DNA of 14,036 nt from DATIJJ01 sp039936115 (GCA_039936115.1 JBDTIZ010000011.1:1-14036), one strand, 5' to 3'; shown: positions 1 to 7,852, counted from the stretch's first letter. Notes: generated from the sequence alone by a model not told the origin. Translations and numbers: made by a program.

Positions 1-2
1 CG

Positions 3-197
3 ATTACCTCATCATTAAAAAAAGATGAACCAGTAGTGCTAGTAAATTTCGGAACATTCGTTGTAAGACAACGAGCTGCAAGAAAAGGTCGTAACCCACA
101 AACTGGGCAAGAGATCAAAATCAAAGCTGCTAAAGTTGTTGGATTCAAAGCGGGTAAAGCATTGAAAGATGCCGTAAAAGAAAAAGAAGTCGGTTAA
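3..197 (+). CDS. hupB: DNA-binding protein HU, 3' part only
   Basis: HU is a small histone-like protein whose dimers bend and compact nucleoid DNA. The reading frame is open from the window edge and gives 64 C-terminal residues before TAA; the 5' end lies outside the window. It shows the HU/IHF signature of the DNA-gripping beta-arm, NFGTFVVRQRAARKGRNPQTG, followed by the usual FKAGKALKDAV C-terminal helix. Full-length HU is about 90 residues, so roughly a quarter is missing. I chose HU beta (hupB) because the genes that follow, tRNA-Val, tRNA-Asp and ppiD, match the order downstream of lon-hupB in related gammaproteobacteria. That assignment rests on context, whereas HU family membership is read directly from the sequence. 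A 7-bp hairpin (226-242) follows the gene but has no clear T-run directly after it. Confidence 0.93.
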   Translation: MTSSLKKDEPVVLVNFGTFVVRQRAARKGRNPQTGQEIKIKAAKVVGFKAGKALKDAVKEKEVG

Positions 198-304
198 ATT
201 CCCTGATATCTTTTTTATAAAAATGCTAGATCTTGGATCTAGTCATTGGTGGATAGTTTTAAAAAAAATCATGCGGAATAAGATAGATGTTTCGCGTAGT
301 TTTT

Positions 305-380
305 GGGTGCTTAGCTCAGCTGGGAGAGCATCGCCCTTACAAGGCGAGGGTCGTGGGTTCGAACCCCTCAGCACCCACCA
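305..380 (+). tRNA. tRNA-Val (anticodon TAC)
   Basis: This 76-nt cloverleaf has acceptor strand GGGTGCT pairing with AGCACCC. The D-arm is TAGCTCAGCTGGGAGAGCA and the anticodon stem TCGCC/GGCGA encloses loop CTTACAA with anticodon TAC at 338-340. The T-arm contains GGTTCGAACCC, and CCA is encoded at 378-380. It decodes valine GTA and wobble codons. It lies about 107 bases after hupB and 119 bases before tRNA-Asp, so the two tRNAs may share a transcript. Confidence 0.97.
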
Positions 381-499
381 TAATTGGAATTAAAAAGTTT
401 GTAGTTAGAAATTGTAAATAAGATTTCGGGTAAGGAAGTGCGAAGTCTTTAATATATTTTTATTACTCGTATTTTAAATTACCAATTAAAATAAGATTA

Positions 500-576
500 G
501 GAGTGGTAGTTCAGTTGGTTAGAATACCGGCCTGTCACGCCGGGGGTCGCGGGTTCGAGTCCCGTCCACTCCGCCA
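500..576 (+). tRNA. tRNA-Asp (anticodon GTC)
   Basis: This 77-nt cloverleaf has acceptor strand GGAGTGG pairing with CCACTCC. The D-arm is TAGTTCAGTTGGTTAGAATA and the anticodon stem CCGGC/GCCGG encloses loop CTGTCAC with anticodon GTC at 534-536. The T-arm contains GGTTCGAGTCC, and CCA is encoded at 574-576. It reads aspartate codons GAC and GAT. The Val-Asp tRNA pair between hupB and ppiD supports a gammaproteobacterial chromosome. Confidence 0.97.
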
Positions 577-702
577 AATTGTGACTGTAAGGGTGAACCT
601 AGTGTTTGCCCGACGGCGCTGATTAGTAAGTTCATCAGCTTGAAACAATCCGTACAAGATCACCTTTGATATTAAATTTTTTTAGAGCGAGTAATTACGC
701 AT

Positions 703-2604
703 ATGCTGCAGAGCATTCGTGATCATACACATGGATGGATAGCCGGAACGATCATTTCCTTGCTCATTCTTTCGTTTGCTTTATGGGGAATACACAGTTA
801 TACAGGTGCTGGCGCTAGTAACACTGTTGCTAACGTTAACGGTGCTGAAATAACTAAAAATCAATTATCTATTGCCTTCGAACGTCTACGTCGTCAATTA
901 CAAATGCAATCCAGTAATGGCAACGAATTACCATCCCAAGAAGAAGCCGGATTGAAAGATAAAGCACTTCAGACATTGATCGGTCTTGAAGTTTTGAAAC
1001 AAGCATCTATTAATGATGACTATCGAATTACCTCTGATCAAATTGATAACTTTTTGCAAGGCATGCCTGAATTTCAGGTCAATGGTGAATTTTCTATCGC
1101 TCGATTTAATCAAGCTCTCTCGACAACACTGTTTACAGCAGGTGATTTTCTTGATTTGATTAAAACAAGTTTGTTAATTGACCAGCCAAGAATGGGTATT
1201 GTATTTACTTCTTACGCGTTACCCAATGAGATTAGCAACACAATTGCTCTTATAGGCCAAGAGCGTGATATTCAATATTTAGTTATCCCACCGAATTATG
1301 CATTCAATACCGCTAGTATGATTTCTGACGAGAATATAAATGCCTATTATAATAAGCATCAAGATGAATTCAAAACAGCTGAACAAGCTAGCCTCGATTA
1401 TATCGAGCTTACAGTGAATGAAGTTGCTGATAAAATTCACCCAACAGAAGATGCTTTAAAAACTTTCTACAATGAAAATTCAAGTGCATTTGCTCAACCG
1501 GCAGCTTGGAAATTAGAAGCAATTATCGTTCCACTTACTGCAGCAGCAACAGCTCAGGATATCAAACAAGCACAAACTAAAATGAATGAGATAGCAGCCG
1601 CAGCTAATAAAGGTACGGATTTCTCTAAACTCATTAAGCAATACTCTGTTAACAAAGGTGATGACAAACTTAATCACTGGTCTACGCTAAATCAACTACC
1701 TGTAGAACTACAAAAAGAAGTTTCAACGCTCACAGCATCCGGTAAGATTTCTGCGCCCATTGTCACCAATAATGGAATAGTCTTGATAAAAACGATTGCT
1801 TATAAAGAGCCGCAAGCTCAGCCACTCGAGCTTATCAAAGAAAAAGTCAAAACCGCTTTGGCTCGTCAACAAGCGGAAGAGCAATTTAATGATAAAAGAG
1901 AAAAACTGGCAAATCTAACTTATGAGCATCCAGACTCTTTATCAGACGCAGCTAAAGAATTGGGGCTCTCTGTCAAAACAACAGGGGTATTTACTAAAGA
2001 AAAAGGCGCTAAAGATATTACTGCGAGCACTAAAGTTCGAGAAGCTGCATTTAGTAATGAAGTGTTGAACTTACAAAATAACAGTGACGTTATTCAAACT
2101 ACTCCTGATTCAGTAATTGTTATACGAATTAAGACACATGAATCTGCTGCGTTATTACCCTTGAATACTGTTAAACAACAAATTTCAGACAAGCTCAAAA
2201 CAATTGCTATAGAAAACAAATTACATGAATTATCAAACGAGATTCAAAATAAATTACAAACTGGTGCACTGACACCTGAAGAAGTTAGCGCGCAGTATAA
2301 ATTGCAGTGGAGTAAAGTTGGCTATATTGGCCGACACACCACTAAAGTGGATCAAGCTATTCTTGATGCAGCATTTGAAATGCAAAAACCAGAGGGTAGC
2401 AAATCTATTACTTATGCTGCAGCAAAAATTACGAATGGCTTTGCGGTGATAGGGCTCATTGCAATCAAAGACAGCGCCATCGATGTAAAAAAAGAAGAAT
2501 ACCAAGCCTTTGCGGAACAAATTCAAACTACTGAAGGTGTGCTTGAATATGATCTTTACAAACAAAGCTTGATGCAACGTGCTAAAATTAAAATTGAAAG
2601 TTAA
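703..2604 (+). CDS. ppiD: Periplasmic folding chaperone PpiD (parvulin-type)
   Basis: PpiD is an inner-membrane-anchored periplasmic chaperone that works near the Sec translocon on newly exported outer-membrane and periplasmic proteins. The 633 residues are close to the E. coli length. A single N-terminal membrane anchor spans about residues 12-32 (WIAGTIISLLILSFALWGI). A SurA-like N-terminal chaperone region follows, starting near NTVANVNGAEITKNQLSIAF. One parvulin-like domain lies at about 266-368, from AWKLEAIIVP through FSKLIKQYSVNKG to GIVLIKTIAYKE. A second helical chaperone lobe closes the protein. Parvulin domains of PpiD are often inactive as prolyl isomerases, so catalysis should not be assumed. 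The ATG at 703 has only a weak purine stretch upstream (AGAG at 684-687), but the protein N-terminus begins exactly as in the family, so I keep it. The position after hupB is the conserved one. Confidence 0.93.
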   Translation: MLQSIRDHTHGWIAGTIISLLILSFALWGIHSYTGAGASNTVANVNGAEITKNQLSIAFERLRRQLQMQSSNGNELPSQEEAGLKDKALQTLIGLEVLKQASINDDYRITSDQIDNFLQGMPEFQVNGEFSIARFNQALSTTLFTAGDFLDLIKTSLLIDQPRMGIVFTSYALPNEISNTIALIGQERDIQYLVIPPNYAFNTASMISDENINAYYNKHQDEFKTAEQASLDYIELTVNEVADKIHPTEDALKTFYNENSSAFAQPAAWKLEAIIVPLTAAATAQDIKQAQTKMNEIAAAANKGTDFSKLIKQYSVNKGDDKLNHWSTLNQLPVELQKEVSTLTASGKISAPIVTNNGIVLIKTIAYKEPQAQPLELIKEKVKTALARQQAEEQFNDKREKLANLTYEHPDSLSDAAKELGLSVKTTGVFTKEKGAKDITASTKVREAAFSNEVLNLQNNSDVIQTTPDSVIVIRIKTHESAALLPLNTVKQQISDKLKTIAIENKLHELSNEIQNKLQTGALTPEEVSAQYKLQWSKVGYIGRHTTKVDQAILDAAFEMQKPEGSKSITYAAAKITNGFAVIGLIAIKDSAIDVKKEEYQAFAEQIQTTEGVLEYDLYKQSLMQRAKIKIES

Positions 2605-2660
2605 ATCACTATCATCTCTCAACCTCAGTATTACTAACATTACACTGTTATTACAGAGCT

Positions 2661-2678
2661 CGCCCCATAAAAAGGGCG
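2661..2678 (+). terminator. Possible weak hairpin terminator after ppiD
   Basis: A short GC-rich hairpin, CGCCC paired with GGGCG around an 8-base loop, stands 56 bases after the ppiD stop. The bases after it (CGATTTC) are not a convincing T-run, so intrinsic termination would be weak. It is the only GC-rich hairpin I found between ppiD and the next gene. Confidence 0.25.
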
Positions 2679-2806
2679 CGATTTCAACTGATACCGAGAT
2701 GGACTGAAACACATTCTGCTACGAATACTTTTCTGTAATTTCAGCAAGATCTAGTACTCTGAAAATTCTGCAAAAAATAAATATTCTTATTAAGCAGGAG
2801 CTAATA

Positions 2807-4882
2807 ATGGAAGAAGGAAAACTAGAGCAAGAACCATCCCTTATCGAAGAACAATCTTTTGAAAACTTGAAGTCTCAACTCATACAGCAATTAACAAAAT
2901 GCCAACCGACAGATGATCACCAAAAAAAAGCGGCTTCACTTGTATTCCAAATAAATAAATTAGAAACACTTATTGAGAGAACAATCAAAAATGATTTAAG
3001 CGATACCGCTCTAAAATTTTTGGAAAGCTGGCAAGAAAAAAGGGATCAGCTTTATGCATTAAAGATTGATGTAAAAGCCCTAGCGTTAAATCATAATAAT
3101 TATCTACTTTGCAATTTATTGAGAATTAATTTATTGCTTAAAGTGAAAAAACCATCAGAAGCTTATGCTATTTGCTTGCAAGTATTAAAAGAAATACAAA
3201 GTGATCATCTTCATGATCCCAATGATGAGATTCCTTTTATAGAAGCACAAATGCACTGGCCAAGTGAGCACGACTCGGTTTTATTGCGCTGTGAGTCGTT
3301 AAAGAATCAAAAATTATATCCTGACTATGTAAGAAATATTCAAGACTTCATTGGATATATTTATTTCTATCGAAGGGACTATGCAAAAGCAGAAGAAGTA
3401 TACAATAAAATGCTGTGGTCAATTTTATCCCTTAAAGAGCCTGGTGATTATGATATTTATAGCAAGTTCGCTAATCAGTCGTTGGCTAATGTCTATTATA
3501 GACAAGGAAAATATAGTCAAGCTTTAACAACATTTAAGTTGGCTGAATTTTACGATAAAAAAATTATAAAAAAACCGAAAGTCAAAAATTTTACTAGCTG
3601 CTGCACTGATAGCTACCCGGGAGCACCTGACGTTGATCCTGAATATTTCAGCATAAGTATCGGAATCATTGAATCGCAATTATGTTTGTCTTTATCCAAG
3701 CGTAAGAAAAAAAAGCAGGACACACAGAAGCAAGTCGTTCAAACACAGCAGGATGATGCATCTACAGAAGACCCAGTTGAACATCAAGAAATCACAAAAA
3801 ATAATTCAGTCAACTATGCACGTAAAATTAATGCCGACCCTTTCACACATCCTGTCGTCGAAGTTAAATTCACTAATACTTCAGATGACACTACAAGCCC
3901 ATTTGTTCAAGTGACAACTAGGCAGGCTCAGCGTTTAAGTAAAAGAAATAAATCACATAATACAACGTCGGTTGTCATCAGTAAGCTACAACCTAATAAA
4001 GCACATCAGACAGCCGTATCTGGAGTACCATCTACGCCTCAAAAAAATAGTAACAATAATAAAAATTTACCAAATTATGAAATTAAAGTAGAAAATCTAA
4101 CTTCATTGCTTACGTATATTTCGGCCGAAAATAATGAATCACATTTGCTAATGCTTGATAAGAAACTGAATGATTCAAATTTTATAAGTCAGCTGCATCA
4201 AGAATTAGATCGCATTCATACCAGACATACTCCGAATCCACAACTCACTAACAAATATTCATCAGCATTACAATCACTATGGGGAACCAAACAAGTAGTA
4301 GCTACTTTTGAAAAATGTCTAAACTTAACATTGTTAAGACAAGATAATTTAGCTTTATCCAGTTTGTTCCAAATCATTTTTCCTGAGTGGGAAGATATGA
4401 AAAAATTTCATGTCGATTTTAGAAAAAAAATTGAAACTTTAGCGAGTGTGGTATGGTCATCCAGAGAAGATCGTTCATATCAGATGGCATTATTGTTTTT
4501 ACAAACCCATATTCGATCATTAACTGAAAATAACCCGCTACAAAATTTACCAAAATCTAAAGTATTGGGATCGAAATCTGCTAATGTATTAAAGGTAATG
4601 CTTGGTATGGAATTATTCAAAAAATTATCGCTTGTGATTGAGAAAACCATTCAAGAAATTGCAGTCACTATGCCAATACCTAAAATTCTAAAACGCACAA
4701 TAGAAATTGATAGCAAATCCATACCTGAAACAAAATCACAACCCACCCAAAATCCACATAGCTATTTTCCAACGGTCGTAGAAGTTGTCCAACCTGAAGG
4801 GCCTATGGAAATACTAATAGCAAATGCAGCAAGTGAAATCGGGTGTCTATTAGTTCGTGATAGTCGTCAGCCAAAGCGTTAG
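2807..4882 (+). CDS. Unrecognised 691-aa protein with TPR-like helices; effector candidate
   Basis: I do not recognise this protein as a named family. The start is firm: AGGAG at 2796-2800 lies six bases before the ATG. There is no signal peptide or membrane segment. Helix pairs resembling tetratricopeptide repeats occur at about residues 97-130, 176-208 (GYIYFYRRDYAKAEEVYNKM) and 217-250 (SLANVYYRQGKYSQALTTFK). A polar, probably disordered linker rich in Q, T, N and K follows at about 297-425. It opens with a basic run, SKRKKKKQ (298-303), that resembles a monopartite nuclear localisation signal. A second helical domain covers about 426-625, and the tail is polar. The polar linker, TPR-like scaffold and basic patch are the build often seen in Dot/Icm-type effectors of Legionellales, but that is inference; it could equally be a cytosolic scaffold protein. 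It stands alone, about 200 bases from ppiD. Confidence 0.8.
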   Translation: MEEGKLEQEPSLIEEQSFENLKSQLIQQLTKCQPTDDHQKKAASLVFQINKLETLIERTIKNDLSDTALKFLESWQEKRDQLYALKIDVKALALNHNNYLLCNLLRINLLLKVKKPSEAYAICLQVLKEIQSDHLHDPNDEIPFIEAQMHWPSEHDSVLLRCESLKNQKLYPDYVRNIQDFIGYIYFYRRDYAKAEEVYNKMLWSILSLKEPGDYDIYSKFANQSLANVYYRQGKYSQALTTFKLAEFYDKKIIKKPKVKNFTSCCTDSYPGAPDVDPEYFSISIGIIESQLCLSLSKRKKKKQDTQKQVVQTQQDDASTEDPVEHQEITKNNSVNYARKINADPFTHPVVEVKFTNTSDDTTSPFVQVTTRQAQRLSKRNKSHNTTSVVISKLQPNKAHQTAVSGVPSTPQKNSNNNKNLPNYEIKVENLTSLLTYISAENNESHLLMLDKKLNDSNFISQLHQELDRIHTRHTPNPQLTNKYSSALQSLWGTKQVVATFEKCLNLTLLRQDNLALSSLFQIIFPEWEDMKKFHVDFRKKIETLASVVWSSREDRSYQMALLFLQTHIRSLTENNPLQNLPKSKVLGSKSANVLKVMLGMELFKKLSLVIEKTIQEIAVTMPIPKILKRTIEIDSKSIPETKSQPTQNPHSYFPTVVEVVQPEGPMEILIANAASEIGCLLVRDSRQPKR

Positions 4883-4990
4883 ATTTTCATTCGATTTAAT
4901 ATACAACATATTGTTTATGATAGAAATAATTTGAAATCTCTAGCCTTCTCTTCTTCCAACTATCCTAAGGTATATCTTTAAATCTTATTC

Positions 4991-4996
4991 TATAAT
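4991..4996 (+). promoter_or_regulatory. Possible -10 box upstream of the kinase relic
   Basis: A consensus TATAAT sits 32 bases before the start of the kinase pseudogene. I see no acceptable -35 box 16-18 bases upstream, so this is weak evidence of a promoter remnant. Confidence 0.3.
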
Positions 4997-5028
4997 AGAA
5001 GTAATCGATGTAAAAACAGGTGATAAAT

Positions 5029-5695
5029 ATGCAAAGCAAACGATCTGTGTCATTAAAATCCTTATTAAAAGACCTCATGAAGCAAGGCAAAAGAACGTAT
5101 GTTGTTGATCCAGGGGCAAGCCTGTTGCAGGCGCCTTCAATGTAGTCGAGTCTGGTTCTATTGATGGAATTAATCGTCCTATCACAGTGGCTAGAAAAAA
5201 CAGGCTGTAGATGTAGAAAACGGTAAAGCACGTCATATTCAGCAGACTCTTTGGCATCACGGAGTCAAACCTACATTTTTACAAATGGCTATTACATTTT
5301 CTGCAGAAGAATCCACTTCATTCATGGCATCGGAATTTTCTTTAGATAATTACCTTAGTAAAAATCAAAAAAATTTAACGGTTGAACAAGTCAAAAATAT
5401 TTTCGGACAAATTGTTCTAAGTGTCGCAGCGTTACATGATCATAATTTGGTTCATCGCGATTTAAAAAATCAAAATGTTTTTGTTGATATTGATGATTAA
5501 AATAAAGTAAATATCAAAGTTGCTGACTTGGAAGATGTTATAATAGTCACTTCTAACGGAGAAGTGGTTGAAGCAGCGCTGCCTCCAATGCAAAATAGTA
5601 ATGATCATGTAAAACATGGGCCACATGCTCCAACTGAATTGTACCATTGTGTATTTGATGATTTTGGTTTCTCTAAAATTGATTTTCCTCGATAA
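5029..5695 (+). pseudogene. Degraded eukaryotic-type Ser/Thr protein kinase
   Basis: Reading across three frames restores one kinase-like protein. Frame 1 from ATG 5029 (AGGTGA at 5018-5023 as ribosome site) gives MQSKRSVSLKSLLKDLMKQG and runs to VVDPG. Adding one G to the G4 run at 5113-5116 moves it to frame 3, giving the glycine-loop-like GKPVAGAFNVVESGS and the VAIK-like VARK. Adding one A to the A6 run at 5195-5200 moves it to frame 2, giving QAVDVENG and then the catalytic loop HRDLKNQN at 5453-5476. A TAA at 5498-5500 interrupts, after which the same frame continues with NIKVADLED where DFG is expected, and later APTELYH (APE-like) and DDFGFS, ending at 5693-5695. The protein is short for a kinase: most of the C-lobe after the APE motif is missing. 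Gene decay is the simplest reading; homopolymer sequencing errors could explain the two shifts but not the stop or the short C-lobe. Confidence 0.75.
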
Positions 5696-5720
5696 ATAGA
5701 GTCTGTTGACAATTGGTCTA

Positions 5721-5756
5721 GACCTGTCATTCCCGCCTTCGCGGGAATGACAGGTC
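5721..5756. repeat. Perfect 16-bp palindromic intergenic repeat
   Basis: GACCTGTCATTCCCGC and its exact reverse complement are separated by CTTC. The core TGTCATTCCCGC...GCGGGAATGACA belongs to a type of palindromic intergenic repeat found dispersed in many bacterial genomes, including intracellular ones. It lies between the 3' end of the kinase relic and the 3' end of the convergent CaaX-protein gene. It could act as a transcript-end stabiliser or partial terminator, but no T-run follows on either strand. Its GC content contrasts sharply with the flanks, which suggests it was inserted. Confidence 0.85.
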
Positions 5757-5781
5757 AGCAAAAACTAGCCGAAATTTAATT

Positions 5782-7170
5782 TTATAGTATCGTGCAAGGT
5801 CGTCTTCTAAAGCAACGTCTATTAAACTGATCTATATCTGTTTCAACTACTTGTACTGAAGTTTTTGTAAACAGCGCGGCATACTTTGGAAGTTTCTGAT
5901 TTTTCTTTTTATCAGCTTCATTGTCCGCAGCTCTCATTCCACGATAATGTGGCTTAAGATTGAATGGAGCTTCCTGAATGTGTGTTAAATCAGGGGGGAG
6001 GGAAGTTAATTCCTGCTTTTTTTCTTCACTATATTTTTGTCGAATGTCATTTAACATTTTATCTACTTTAGTTATTTCTCTTTCATAATACGTTAACAGC
6101 GATGAATCCTTTTCTATACCAAGCAGGTTACGGATTTTATCAACATTTATTTTTGCAGCTAACGAACGATAAACATAAGCACCGTTTTCAAAATTCACGA
6201 CGATAAAATCGTCATCTAAAAATACGCATGTTTTACCATATACATACCCTAGTGACATACCAGGATTTGCATCGGATTCAATTAATGTTGGGAAGCCGCT
6301 ATCGAAGCAAGTTACTGTGATTGATTGATGAAATTTTCCATGATGAAGAACTTTCATTAATTTTACACTATCATCTCTCAAGCCAAGTGAAGGACAATAA
6401 GTGACTTGATAAGTACTTGCAAAGTTGCTAGATAATGCCACATTTTGCTCGCTTAAAAGTTGCCGATATTCATCCTGAAGTTTTTTGTACGGCACCGCTT
6501 CACTTATGAGCTGCAAAACATTCTCAGTTTCTCTATAAATTTTAGCCACTTTATTTTTTAAGATCACCACTAATCCATTTATTTCAGGCTTAGCGACTAG
6601 CGCTATAACTTCATCTTCTAATTCTAAGGTTAAGCATTTCTTCGTCAGTGCGTGAAGATCATAGATCAAGACAGATTTAGTATTCTCAGAAATACTAGCC
6701 AGATAGTGATTGTATATAATCGGCATCTTATCTTGCGTAATGCAAATATCTATTTCACCAACCACTTCTTTCTTGCCAAGATCAAATACTACACTAATAT
6801 TTTTGTCGTTTTTTATTTCAGAAATGATTAGTCGCCCATCGGGTAAGCCATATAAATAGGGTCGATGAAAATTAGGCAATGCAATACGATCCAATATATC
6901 TACTGAGGACTTGCGTTGAAATTTGGTAAATCCATCAGGCCAGTGGTAACTTGGAATATAATTTAAAATGACTAGCAAAGTTACTTCGTTGGACTCAACC
7001 ATAATTAATGCTAGCCGATCATTAGAAAGTGCAGTCATATGGTGATAACTAGCGTCTTTAACCTCGCATTTCAGATAGAAACCTTCTAAGGGCTTAAATT
7101 GGGTTACGTCAAGCGTGACTATTTTTTTCGATTCTTTAATTTCAGGAACGTCTTCCTTTTCAAGTGCCAT
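5782..7170 (-). CDS. Unrecognised 462-aa protein with C-terminal CaaX box (CTIL)
   Basis: No named family is recognised. I start at the ATG complementary to 7168-7170 because AAAGGATT stands 4-5 bases upstream and the protein then begins MALEKEDVPEIKESKK. A longer reading from 7302 would cross a terminator hairpin. Residues about 40-210 contain repeated blocks of the pattern 'L-x-DGRLIIS...VVFDLGKKEVVGEI' and 'YLASISENTKSVLIYDLHALTKK', which look like beta-propeller blades; a charged, probably helical stretch follows at about 340-390. There is no signal peptide or membrane segment. The last residues are RRCFRRRPCTIL-stop: Cys459 is four from the end, a2 is Ile and X is Leu. That is a CaaX box of the type used by geranylgeranyltransferase I, preceded by a polybasic run and another Cys (453). 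Bacteria lack these transferases, so the motif would act only inside a eukaryotic host. A secreted effector is therefore likely but unproven. Confidence 0.85.
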   Translation of the reverse strand: MALEKEDVPEIKESKKIVTLDVTQFKPLEGFYLKCEVKDASYHHMTALSNDRLALIMVESNEVTLLVILNYIPSYHWPDGFTKFQRKSSVDILDRIALPNFHRPYLYGLPDGRLIISEIKNDKNISVVFDLGKKEVVGEIDICITQDKMPIIYNHYLASISENTKSVLIYDLHALTKKCLTLELEDEVIALVAKPEINGLVVILKNKVAKIYRETENVLQLISEAVPYKKLQDEYRQLLSEQNVALSSNFASTYQVTYCPSLGLRDDSVKLMKVLHHGKFHQSITVTCFDSGFPTLIESDANPGMSLGYVYGKTCVFLDDDFIVVNFENGAYVYRSLAAKINVDKIRNLLGIEKDSSLLTYYEREITKVDKMLNDIRQKYSEEKKQELTSLPPDLTHIQEAPFNLKPHYRGMRAADNEADKKKNQKLPKYAALFTKTSVQVVETDIDQFNRRCFRRRPCTIL

Positions 7171-7250
7171 GATTAATCCTTTATAGGCGTATAAATAGAA
7201 AATACAGTTAGCAATCCATGCTTCAATTTTAAACTTGATCGAATAACGAT

Positions 7251-7284
7251 AATAAAAAAGGCCTGGAATCAGGCCTTTTTTATT
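7251..7284 (-). terminator. Intrinsic terminator, perfect 15-bp stem
   Basis: AATAAAAAAGGCCTG and its exact reverse complement are separated by four bases, giving a GC core flanked by an A6 tract and a T6 tract. On the minus strand it lies 10 bases after the stop of the small secreted protein gene and ends that transcript. The symmetric tracts mean it could also stop plus-strand transcription. It separates that gene from the downstream CaaX-protein gene, which must therefore have its own promoter. Confidence 0.92.
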
Positions 7285-7294
7285 TGGAAATGTC

Positions 7295-7516
7295 TTAACC
7301 AATTAGGATGGGTTGTCTCGTCCAGCTTGATTCTGTTGCGGATGCAAGGATCGAACGAGAAATGTCTTTACCGCCGTAGACTATCTTTGAATCTTGTCCA
7401 CGATTTGTGTTTTGCTTCGTGATGCTTTTTGTAATAACTGAACCTACGTCAGAGTTTTCTGCAAAGGCATTTAAGCTAATAACTAAGGATAAAACTAGTA
7501 GAGCGATCTTCCTCAT
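7295..7516 (-). CDS. Small secreted/periplasmic protein, 73 aa
   Basis: No family is recognised. The N-terminus is a classic Sec signal peptide: MRK, then the hydrophobic core IALLVLSLVISLNAFA, with likely cleavage after Ala19. About 54 mature residues remain, polar and rich in S, T and K, ending SSWTRQPILIG and containing no cysteines. The start is well supported by GGAGG ten bases upstream of the ATG. A consensus -10 box lies 40 bases upstream of the start (7561-7556), and a strong terminator follows the stop. It is thus a complete single-gene transcription unit despite its size. A role in the envelope or outside the cell is inferred from the signal peptide only. Confidence 0.8.
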   Translation of the reverse strand: MRKIALLVLSLVISLNAFAENSDVGSVITKSITKQNTNRGQDSKIVYGGKDISRSILASATESSWTRQPILIG

Positions 7517-7555
7517 GACTTATCTTCCTCCGTTGTGAAACAATAAATTCTCATC

Positions 7556-7561
7556 ATTATA
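7556..7561 (-). promoter_or_regulatory. Probable -10 box of the small secreted protein gene
   Basis: A consensus TATAAT on the minus strand lies 40 bases before the ATG at 7516. The -35 region is only T-rich (TTTAT-like), with no clear TTGACA. The position and the single-gene unit between this box and the terminator support it. Confidence 0.5.
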
Positions 7562-7852
7562 CTAAAATTGTACAAAAATAAAAATAGATTTAACAACAAA
7601 TACTTAGTGTCATTTAGATCCACAAGTTGGACCAATTTAGATTAGTTCAGAACTTTGTGTCATGTTTTTATCTAAACTCACTAACCTGACAGATATTATT
7701 AATAAAGCTATATTATTCAATTAATAAGGCGCTATTTGTAATCTAAAATCGACTTAGCCTAGCTGACAAGTAAGCCTAATTAATGACCACTATAATACGG
7801 CTTTTATCTGTACAAGGCAAATAATTATCCAAATTTCGCTCATTATAAATAA
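7562..7852. other. Non-coding AT-rich gap between rmuC and the small secreted gene
   Basis: No reading frame with a ribosome site or recognisable protein was found on either strand. The stretch is AT-rich with scattered TTTAGAT and TAAGCCTAA motifs. A TATAAT on the plus strand at 7791-7796 lacks a matching -35 box and has no gene downstream on that strand. There is no clear terminator for the rmuC transcript here. Confidence 0.6.

Noticed and set aside
226..242. 7-bp hairpin after hupB as a terminator
   Set aside because: CTAGATC/GATCTAG with a 3-base loop is weakly AT-rich and has no T-run directly after it, so I did not list it as a terminator.
2254..2712. 152-residue antisense frame over the end of ppiD
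   Set aside because: It lies opposite a clear ppiD coding frame, has low-complexity F-rich composition and no recognisable domain.
5462..5761. 99-residue open frame antisense to the kinase relic
   Set aside because: Its N-terminus (CHSREGGND) is translation of the palindromic repeat and the rest is antisense to kinase codons; no ribosome site was seen.
7171..7250. PmrA-type regulatory box upstream of the CTIL effector candidate
   Set aside because: I looked for CTTAA-type direct repeats known upstream of Legionella/Coxiella effector genes here and upstream of 2807 and 13568; none was convincing.
7171..7302. 44-residue N-terminal extension of the CTIL protein
   Set aside because: The extension would begin inside the gap after the secreted-protein gene and be translated through the perfect terminator hairpin (7251-7284). 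The internal ATG at 7170 has a proper AAAGGA ribosome site, and the extra residues look like random AT-rich translation.
7791..7796. TATAAT on the plus strand in the 7562-7852 gap
   Set aside because: The nearest CTGACA is about 22 bases away, too far for a -35 box, and there is no plus-strand gene downstream until 11644.
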